From Larus michahellis (Eukaryota > Chordata > Aves > Charadriiformes > Laridae), in contig NC_133907.1 of the NCBI RefSeq assembly GCF_964199755.1, positions 749,001-813,000 of the forward strand: a stretch of 64,000 bases of DNA. Direction: 5' to 3'. The notes under the pieces are model-generated. The model had not been told where the DNA came from, made no database searches, and saw only the letters and a program-made list of their open reading frames with translations. Positions 52,516-61,200 of the stretch are shown piece after piece (position 1 is the first letter of the stretch; each line of letters begins with the position of its first letter). The position numbers and the translations under genes were made by a program.

Positions 52516-54669
52516 TGTCTGCTTATTTCGATTACAATCTCTTCACGTATGCATGTACCTGAAGTACTGTGGGACTCTGCCACAGTACGCAAACAACACA
52601 TTTCCCTCCTCTCCTACTCCAGACACAGCCCCTGACCCTCGGATACTGGAGACAGCCCTCGACCCTCAGAGCTGGGTTTGCAGAGTGGCTTCGAGCGATG
52701 TGCCCTCAGCACCCCAGCGTGCCAGCTGCCACGGCCCGACCTCTCAAGGAAAGCTGCTGTATTAGTAACCAACTGATCGACTTGCGCTGAAGCTCGTGAG
52801 AAGCACTCTCAGCGCACACTGTGCTAGCGAAATTGCAGGGTAACATCATTGCTGTGGACAACAGCAAAAAGCTGGGGGACAGACACATCTTGAATTCACA
52901 CTGCTGTTTCCATGGATGAACATTTCACCACTGCTGCGCACCCAACTCCACAACTTTTGCTCAGCTAAAACATACATCCATGATAGCTAGGTATCCCATC
53001 TTGATCTAAAATCTTTGGATATATATCTTACAAGAAAGAGACCAGTAACAAATTTTACATTTGATACATCAATTTAAATACTGAATATCTTCACATGCCT
53101 ACTGGAGAGGTAATTAGGGTAAGCAGAGATACAAATGCCTACAGTGAGCAATCTTTTATCTTTGCTGCAGGGGTGACCGAACACCATGGTGACACAGAAG
53201 ATTTAATATAGTGCCTAGATGAGGAAAGGAATTTTGCACGATATTAGATGACAAAGTTGTTCCATTGTTTAAGTACCACAGGCATTATTAGCTTGTCACG
53301 AGGCGGGGCTAGAGCTCATAGGCTGTAACTCTCACATCTGCCTTTGAACAAGGTTGCCTGTCTAATTATGTACGTGAAGTAAGTCTGCCTGTAAATACCA
53401 AAGTTTTGCAGCTGAATTTTGACTAAAAAATTTCTCCCAGCCCTCCAAGCAGACACAGGAGTCTTCACTGCCAACCCAGCTTGAAGCGAGACTTGATTCC
53501 ACCTGAATTGACTGCATTTCAGTAGCAGGGGAGTACAGACACGCTTGCAGGTTCCATTCTACCATTTTTCAGTGTGCAGAAAAGCAGCTGAACTCACAGC
53601 AACATTTGAGTGTAGAGCAAAAGAGGACAGAGCACACTTAGAGATGTGAATTTCTTTCTCTTTATAATTTAAACGTTCGTTACTTAGGGTCTCTGCACGA
53701 CCAACTCATTATTCTTTTTCAGATGTTCTTCTCTAATTCATTAGATTCTACAATCTGCTGTTAAAATTCTGGTAAAGTTAGATCAATATGAAAAGACAGT
53801 TTGTTCAACTGCAGTTTTTCAGGAAGAGTACATAATGCCATCAGTTTGAACCCTGAGAAAATAACAGTTCTCCTCTGTTTATATTGCCAATGGGTGCATT
53901 TAGATTATAGCTCATCCAAGTAAAGAAATTATGGGCAACTATGGCTAATGTTCTTGTTACAAAGTTGGACTACCAAGAGCTGGTTAAGAAACCGAGGGAC
54001 TGAATTTTAGAAATGGCTGAGGCAATTGTGAGCCAGCTCTCGCTGCCTTGCAGCACCACCTGCAGAGAGGCTGCCAGAAGCACACCCGGGGCCCAGGCTC
54101 GGGCAACTCCCACTTCACCGGCCAAACAAATCCCGGTTCAGTGATTAACACGCTCTGGAGACTGCGAGTTTGACAGCCCTGAAGCCCGAAAATCCTCCGC
54201 CACAGGCTAACGGGAAGCATGTGGTCTGTTTTTCCAAGAGCCTCTCAATTCCCATGCAGAAAATGCACCTCGGGCAATGGCAGAGCTAACCCAGCCGCTT
54301 CGCTGAGTTCTTCTTCAGAAACTTTCCTGCAGAAGAGCTTTTCTGGCAGCCACGTGTCTCAGCTGCAAAAGGTCGGTGGGATTTTCCAGGGCAAAATGCA
54401 CTCAATGGTCCATTAATCCTACCTTTGGCACAAGCCGATTGCAGGCTTCAAAAGGCTGCAATATTTCACCTCTTCCGTGTATCTACTCCATTACACGAGA
54501 TAAAATGTCGTGGGGTTTGACCACTTGATCACCCAAGCGTAAGGTGTGTTTGTCCTTGACTTAGCCTGGGTAGCTAAACAGCAGTGATGCAGGGACCGGA
54601 CTGCAAGAAAGGAGATTGCAAGCACAGTTTAAAAGCTGGTGTTTGAAATATGGCTCTGATTATCTTCCC

Positions 54670-54703
<34 letters not shown>

Positions 54704-55559
54704 TAGCTATTCCCCTCAAAATAGAATGTTCTTCTGAAATATGGAGTATTTTTGTCTTCCTCCAGAAGCCTGATCCAAATGCCACGGTAGTAAGTGGAAA
54801 TTTCCCACCATTTTGGATGGGGCCCTGGCTGTGGGAGGCGGTGGGTGCAGGAATGTGCGAGGGCAGGCAGCATTGCGATCGCCTTGCTCATGAAGAGAAC
54901 AGGCGTTATAAAAACAGACAAGAGGGCAAAGGAAGACACAGGCTCCAACCTATGGCAGTGAGCTTTAGCACCAAGAAGCAACAGCCCAAAATATTAACAG
55001 TATACGCTTAGAAAGATATATTTAGTGATGTGTGCTGTCTTAGGAGGGGGAAATATGATCCTTTTTATGAACAGATTGAGTGCTACCTTATAATGCGTTT
55101 GTTTGCCCTTGCCATGCCTGTAGGAAAGATATACCAGGACTGCATTCCTCTGATGGCTAAATGTTTTCTTCTAATTTCCAGCCTACATTTATTCAATACC
55201 AGAGAGAATAGATCTACCAGCTTTTCTCTGTTTGGAAAATTAGTTACCTTACGAAGTCTAGCAGTATACGCCTTCAGTAAAAGCATGTTGTATTTTAGCC
55301 CATTTCTATCTGCCATCATGTCTGCTATTCTTCTTTCCTGCTTAAATTTATCCAAAAGTCTTGCATTTTATTTGGATCAGACTTCAATTGTTTTTCCTCT
55401 TTGTAAATGCTGGAACAATTTTTCCTGCTCTGAAATTGTGTTGTGTTGCTCCTGCAGTGATGCTGTTACACAGCCAGATATAATCTTGATAGGCCAGTGC
55501 TGTTAGATGTCTGGGTCAGAAATTGTCATGTATTATGACCTTTATGTTTTGTTCCACTT
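52516..55559. other. intergenic, no gene recognised
   Basis: Unique sequence apart from the poly-A run at 54673-54700. A 158-codon open frame on the + strand (55030-55506) and a 90-codon frame opposite it (55083-55355) have no family that I recognise. They lie beside an old LINE fragment and may be part of its decayed body. Confidence 0.55.
54673..54700. repeat. poly-A run, 28 nt
   Basis: An uninterrupted A28 follows CTTCCCATT and ends at GCTTAGC. Such a pure tract is either young and unstable or the tail of a retroposed copy. I could not recognise a source gene in the 250 bp before it, nor a clear target duplication. Confidence 0.85.
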
Positions 55560-55930
55560 GGATGAGATAATTTCTGTCTCCATGCATTAATTTCCTCTAT
55601 GTACATTTCCACTATATATTATGTATTCATTGGTGTCCTGCCTCTGCCCCTTTCATCACCCCTACCTCTTCTCTCCTTCGTCTCTTGGTACATACGCCTG
55701 AAGAACATTTTGCTATTTGTTTTAATTTCCTTTGCTAGGTCGAACTCGGCTTTACTTCTGGCACATTTCCCTTTATGCCTACACTTCCTAACTTCTGAGA
55801 CGTAGTTTTCTTTGATTAATCCTTTTTTCCATTCCTTCTACTCCCTTTGCTTATTCCTAATACCCACTTTGAAGTGGCTATTCACCGAGTTAGGTCTGGA
55901 GCCCTTCCTTAGAGTTTTATCCCTCTGTGT
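55560..55930 (-). mobile_element. old non-LTR retrotransposon (LINE) ORF2 fragment
   Basis: On the minus strand about 55690-55785 translates without stops through KSKAEFDLAKEIKTNSKMFF followed by KERR. This is the type of linker found between the endonuclease and reverse transcriptase of CR1/L2-like LINEs, where 'AK..E..LA..IK.N.K.FF.Y...K.K.R' is typical. Sequence on either side fits weakly and contains stops. It is a decayed fragment with no coding capacity. The family (CR1 or L2) is uncertain. Confidence 0.5.
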
Positions 55931-57159
55931 ACAACTCCCAAATACTTTTACACCCTCTGCTTAAATTCCGAGCCTGCCCAATATTCAAACCTTTTCAAGC
56001 TGTCAAAAATCAAGAAGCAAAAGGCATTAATTGCCAGTGGGTACCAACTCCCAGCAAATTAGGGTATCAGGCTTCCCATTGGGTTCACGTTTGCCGTCCC
56101 ACCATCTGAGATATTCGAACTGGTTTTCCCTGCACACGCATCCAGAGCTAGAAGATCATGGGGAGACCGCCGACGGCAGGAGAAATTCCTCTCAACCTAC
56201 AGCCACAGCAGCAGTGCCAAGAGAAGGCTGGAAGATCATTAGCTGAAACTGTTCTCAAAGAATAAAAAATTGTTACAGTAGATTAAAAATTAGCATGAAG
56301 AAATGAAGTACATACATATATTTTTAAAGCCTTTGTCAAGGAGCCAAAATGAAAACAGATTTCACCAGACCACGAAAAATGAAACGCGTGCGTTAGTCCT
56401 TGTATGACTGGAGCTTATTTCCTTGCTAAATTCCAAGTTTCAGGTCTCTCCCGCTGAGGCAGAAGGGCTGCTCAAGAAAACTCCCCAAATGTCTTATAAT
56501 AGCAAATGAAATACTTTTTTTCTATTTCTCACTGTACAAGTTTGCCCAGGCGGTTAGATAAAACGGGGTAACATTTCCAGAAAATGTGGTTGTGATTATA
56601 GTCACTGTTCCTACCATATGTGTAAATACTAGTTGTTTTGGAGGGGTTTTTGGAGAGTCTAAGCTAGGGAGTCTCCTGAGGAGCAGCGTGCAGGCGCTGG
56701 CCTGGCCGTGGCCGCTGCGCTGCCCAGACGGGACCTGTTGGCCGTCCCTCGGGTGCGGGAGAAGGCGTGGGAGGGAGCCCAGACCCTCTCCGCGTCCCAC
56801 CTGTCCCAGGCAGAGCAGCAGGGGAAAACCATTTCAATCCGCATCATTGAAAAGGTCTCTTTCAGAAAGTCAAACCCAATTTTGCCATTTTAAACGGCTT
56901 GTTTGTTTTCAGGGAATATCCTCATTTTTGAACAGTCAGTCGGCAAAGAAAGCTGTGTGAGGTTTTTTGGAAAATAGAAAATTCACTGGAAGCAAAGGAA
57001 ACCAGGGGAAGGAGGCGTGGATTCAGAAAAAATAAACGGGAAAAGAGAAACCATCAGACCAAAATGGTCACACTACAGTATTTTGCTTTGAACCAAACTT
57101 ATGCCTTTTGAGGATGATTCACGGCAGTGAGAAGGAGCAAGTTAACTGAAGACACTATG
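55931..57159. other. intergenic, upstream of STX16
   Basis: No exon recognised. A GC-richer patch with several CpGs lies at 56680-56800. The 124-codon + strand frame starting at 56586 has no recognisable family. Confidence 0.6.
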
Positions 57160-57667
57160 GAATCATAGAATCATGGAATGGTTACAGTTGGAAGGGACAT
57201 TATAGCCCACCCAGTCCCCCCCCTGCCCTGGGCAGGGACACCTCCCACCAGCCCAGGTTGCTCCAAGCCCCGGCCAACCTGGCCTTGAACCCCTCCAGGG
57301 ATGGGGCAGCCACAGCTTCTCTGGGCAGCCTGGGCCAGGGGCTCACCACCCCCACAGCAAAGAATTTCTCCATATTATCCCATATAAATCTCCCCTCTTT
57401 CAGTTTGAAGCCATTATCCCTCCTCCTGTCACTACATGCTCTTGTAACAAGTCCCTCTCCAGTGTTCGTGTAGGCCCCCTTGAGGGACTGGAAGGTCTCC
57501 GCGGAGCCTTCTCCTCTCCAGGCTGAACCGCCCCAGCTCTCTCAGCCTGTCCCCACAGCAGAGGGGCTCCAGCCCTCCCAGCATCGCCGGGGCCTCCTCT
57601 GGCCCCGCTCCAACAGCTCCGTGTCCTTCTCATGCTGGGGGCTCCAACGGGACCTTGCCAGGGCTTC
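57160..57667 (-). mobile_element. CR1 LINE, about 500 bp of the 3' end
   Basis: The + strand begins GAATCATAGAATCATGGAAT and then shows GTTGGAAGGGACATTATAGC, the CCCTGCCCTGGGCAGGGACA block, and further along GCTCCAACAGCTCCGTGTCC. These are reverse-complement landmarks of CR1 from its 3' tail inward. The copy is 5' truncated near 57667, immediately next to the CpG island of STX16, and its 3' tail points away from the gene. The first 210 bp is nearly identical to the copy in intron 1. The C-rich sequence carries long stop-free frames that are not genes. Confidence 0.93.
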
Positions 57668-57739
57668 TTCGCAGGAACCCCCTTTGCCAAGTTTCCCCCC
57701 GGGGCCAGGCAGGGCTGGGCCCGCTGTGGCGGCGGGGAG

Positions 57740-57750
57740 GCCGCCATTTC
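57740..57750. promoter_or_regulatory. YY1-type motif
   Basis: GCCGCCATTTC matches the YY1 core GCCGCCATNTT closely and lies at the upstream edge of the STX16 CpG island. The motif is short, so binding is inference. Confidence 0.4.
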
Positions 57751-57943
57751 CCCTAGACCCCCCGGTTCTCCTCACGGGAGCCGCACGGACGCCCCCAGCT
57801 CCGCCGGCGGAGGGCTGTGCTCTGCCGGCCCCGGGCGGGTCTCCCGGCCGCGGGGCTCAGCGGCTCCCGGGAGGGCCGGAACGCTGGTGCGGGGCTGGCG
57901 GGCCCGGCCGGGCGTGGCGGAAGGCGGCGGGCGATGCACAACG

Positions 57944-57951
57944 CGGAAGTG
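57944..57951 (+). promoter_or_regulatory. ETS-family site
   Basis: CGGAAGTG is the consensus for ETS factors such as GABPA and ELK. It is typically found near start sites of CpG-island promoters, here about 170 bp before the STX16 start codon. Binding is inference. Confidence 0.5.
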
Positions 57952-58116
57952 CGGCGGGGACGCGGCCGGATCCGGGGGGATGGATGGGCCCGGCGGCCGG
58001 CGGCGCCCGGCGCTGGCGGCCTCCGCCCGGGCCCTCTGAGCGGCCGGCGGCGGCCGCCGCGGGTGCCCGCGGGCCCCGGGCTGAGGTAGCGCCGGGCGCC
58101 CGGCGGCGAGGCGGCC

Positions 58117-58251
58117 ATGGCCACCCGGCGTCTCACGGACGCGTTCTTGTTGTTGCGGAACAACGCGGTGCAGAGCCGGCAGCTGCTGGCCGAGCAAGTG
58201 AGTAGTTACGGCTCCTCCAGCCCTCTGAGTTCACGTAGCATGGCTGCTGCG
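58117..58251 (+). other. STX16: STX16 coding exon 1 with two donor sites
   Basis: The coding part is 45 codons when the distal donor at 58252 (GCG|GTGAGT) is used. A second consensus donor occurs inside it at 58198 (CAA|GTGAGT). Using this one removes 18 codons, [18 protein letters not shown], without shifting the frame. Both donors are strong and both leave phase 0. Mammalian STX16 isoforms are known to differ at exactly this segment, so regulated donor choice is likely here too. Confidence 0.93.
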
Positions 58252-61200
58252 GTGAGTCTCCTCCCTTCGTCCTTCCGTACCTCTGTGCGCCGCGGGCTGC
58301 CCGGCAGCCGTGCTGTGTGCCCCGCTCCCGGCCCGGTCCCTCACCCGAGCCCCCGGCCCTCCCGATCCCCCCCCAGCCCCGTCTTTCCCCCCCCCCCCCC
58401 AAGCCCCTTCTCTCCCCCGAGCCCCCTCTCCCCCCCCAGCCCCTCTCCCCTATCCCTCTCCCCAAACCCCACCACCCCCTGTGCTCTCCCCCCTGCCCCA
58501 TCCCTTTTTCCTCCTACTTCACCCAAAATGAACAGAAGAGCTCTGTCTCGGTGCCGATCACCCCTCCATTCGCCCCATGAATGATAAATGCAGTTGTTGT
58601 TCTCATAACTTCACGTTAGTGTTGACATGAGGTTTTTGGCCTATTGTGCTTTTCAATGCCTCCTTTCCCCAGAGGAAAATATCCAAGTTATTTCGTAGAG
58701 CAGAGCTCTTCTATTCATGTAAGTGTGGGCACTGTTAAATACGCTAGTGTAGATTATTCCCATTGCTTGAATTTGTCCATAATTTGCTCTGATGTCCATC
58801 GCTGTATTTATCCCCCTGCAAAAACGGCTAATACTGGAAGTCATCTGTGAGACAGGGGACTCGGTAGACTCTAGTGTAAGCCCTCATTACAGAAACTTCA
58901 AAAAGCCATTTGTTCAGAGGCAATTTGTGCAGCTTTTTCTAAGTTTTGAGCTGGTCAGGCTGTGATGGACCGCTTGGTAGCTCAGATCGACAAGGCTTTT
59001 ACGCTTTCTGTTTAAACTTATAATTTATTTGTAATAGGCACCAGTAAATATCTGCTGGCAGTCTCATCATTCTGAATTGCTTTACATTAACGCACCTTTA
59101 TTAGGAAAAGCAGTACTTTGTGCTGCAAATCTTATTTCAACTGATGAGTTGCTGTTCAGTGGTCTTTGTTGTTAACTTTATTACACCTGTGCCTAACGAG
59201 CTATGTATTAAATTGCATTTGCAGATCAGGAAATGTCAATAGTAATGTGTATTATACATGTTCAGTTTGGCACTGCATTCAGTTCTTGTTAACATGCTGT
59301 TTTGCCAGTATCAATATCACTTCTTTAGATCCTTGGAATTTTTAGAATATCACCTAGAAAAGTTAGTGATAGTTGAAACTCGCATATAGGCTACTGAGCA
59401 GTGAAAGCACACTTTTACTCAACAGTGAGTGCGATAACACTTAGCACTTGCATAAAACATTTATTTACAGTGTTCGTTAACATTAATTGAAGCTGTTTCT
59501 AGGATGCTCATTCAAATGCAACGAAAGCTAAGGGTGATTGGAAATTGTCGCTCTTGTGCAGCAGACTAAGTTAGTCACAGGCTCAGTCTGGTGGCCAGTT
59601 CAGAGTTCCGCAGTTACCACAAGCGTACTATTTCAGTGAGAAGTGTGGAGATGGCAGTGGGAGCTATTCGCCTGCCACGTTCGTAAGGTGCCCATCGCTG
59701 TCAGAGTTGCAGCTGGTCACCTTTTCTTTGGGGTGGTGGCCCCAGCGCAGAGCTGCTGAATGCCAGCAGGGCAGCCTTGCAAGTTCTAGCCCGTGGTACT
59801 TTGGCTTACCTTCGTTCACTCTCCAGGCCTCTCCTGAAGAAATCCTTTACTATGAGAGTTTGCTGCCAAAAATGGCATTCTGCCCTGGAAGATGCATTCT
59901 CGTGTGGACAGTCAACCACTCCTTAAACTCAGATAGTCAAAGTAGCATTCCTAACAGTATAGTCCTGTTTCAAAAGGTTGGTATAGGATAGAAGAGATCA
60001 TTAGTTGAAGCCTGCTGCTTTGTTAAACGACAAGTATTTTGTGTTTGGTTTAGATCTGACATGCTTGCTTTATTAATCTTTCTGTGAAATATCCCTATTG
60101 CTCACACATACCCTCTACAGTACAAAACCTGATGAATAGAGAATATATGTTGCCATTTTTATTTTTACAGACGCATGTAGAATTAATGTTACCTGAAACT
60201 AGAGCATAATTAAGTGTGTACATAAATGAGCGTATACTACATTTGCTTTCGCGTTTTGTCTTTTGCTGTCTGTTTTATTCTGTGATTACTGGGGTGCTTG
60301 TCAATACATGTCTTACAAAAGCTCATTTGTGGATCCTCTGGTCATAATCAAACCTTTTGCCTCACCAGTGAACGTTGAATCATAGAATGGCTTGGGTGGG
60401 AAGGGACCTTAAAGCCCACCCAGTCCCCCCCCTGCCCTGGGCAGGGACACCTCCCACCAGCCCAGGTTGCTCCAAGCCCCGTCCAACCTGGCCTTGAACC
60501 CCTCCAGGGATGGGGCAGCCACAGCTTCTCTGGGCAGCCTGGGCCAGGGGCTCACCACCCTCACAGCAAAGAATTTCTGCCTGATATTTAATCTAAATCT
60601 ACCCTCTGCTGTCAGACATGCTGTCAATACTGCAGTCAAATTGCCCTTGCTGTCATACTTGGATATATTCTGTTGCAGTTTTTCTACCTGAAACGCTAGT
60701 AATTGGAAACTTCACTGTGCAGTTACTTTGGAAAACAAACCAAGCTTTTAACTGGATCTTTTACGTTCTTTCTGTTTACCAAGCAACTGAATTTTTTTTT
60801 AAAAAGTTTGTGCATCAAGCAAAATGCTGACTTAAAAAGTATGATATCACGATGTATTTATTGAATACCCTTGTTTTAAAAGCCAGTTTGTTTTGTTCTT
60901 GGTAAACTGTCATGCTTAAAAAATAAATCAATATTTTCTCAACTGACCATACCCTATATCTGTCCTATGTCTCTTTTTTTCCCTTGTATCTTTTGCTGTC
61001 TCTAACTGGATGGGGCTGATGGGATCCACAAATCACTTCAGGAGCTGGATGAGGTATTGTTTTTCAGATTTTATTCTGCCATGGTGCATCAAACGTACAT
61101 CATTGAGCTAAAATGTTCCTTTCTTTATTCTGCTAATTTATAAAGTTCCATGGTATAGGATGAGGTGTCTCCCTGTACAGTAGGAGGACAAGGCTGCGTA

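Larger units (their letters stand above)
57670..58330 (+). promoter_or_regulatory. STX16: STX16 CpG-island promoter
   Basis: This block is extremely G+C- and CpG-rich and surrounds the first coding exon. No TATA box is visible, as is usual for housekeeping-type vertebrate promoters. A YY1-type motif GCCGCCATTTC lies at 57740-57750 and an ETS-family site CGGAAGTG at 57944-57951, both common close to start sites of such genes. The transcription start is probably between about 57900 and 58080 but cannot be fixed by eye. Confidence 0.8.
58252..61041 (+). other. STX16: STX16 intron 1
   Basis: About 2.8 kb, beginning GTGAGT and ending CACTTCAG. The first 250 bp is very C-rich on the + strand, including C14 at 58387-58400. 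The middle is AT-rich unique sequence and holds a CR1 copy at 60376-60615. No other exon is recognised, although the short open frame at 59707-59991 was checked and shows no family. Confidence 0.88.

Noticed and set aside
57480..58205. 241-codon open frame on the + strand, the longest in the window
   Set aside because: It begins inside the CR1 copy, runs through the CpG island and ends in STX16 exon 1 in another frame. High G+C explains the lack of stops.
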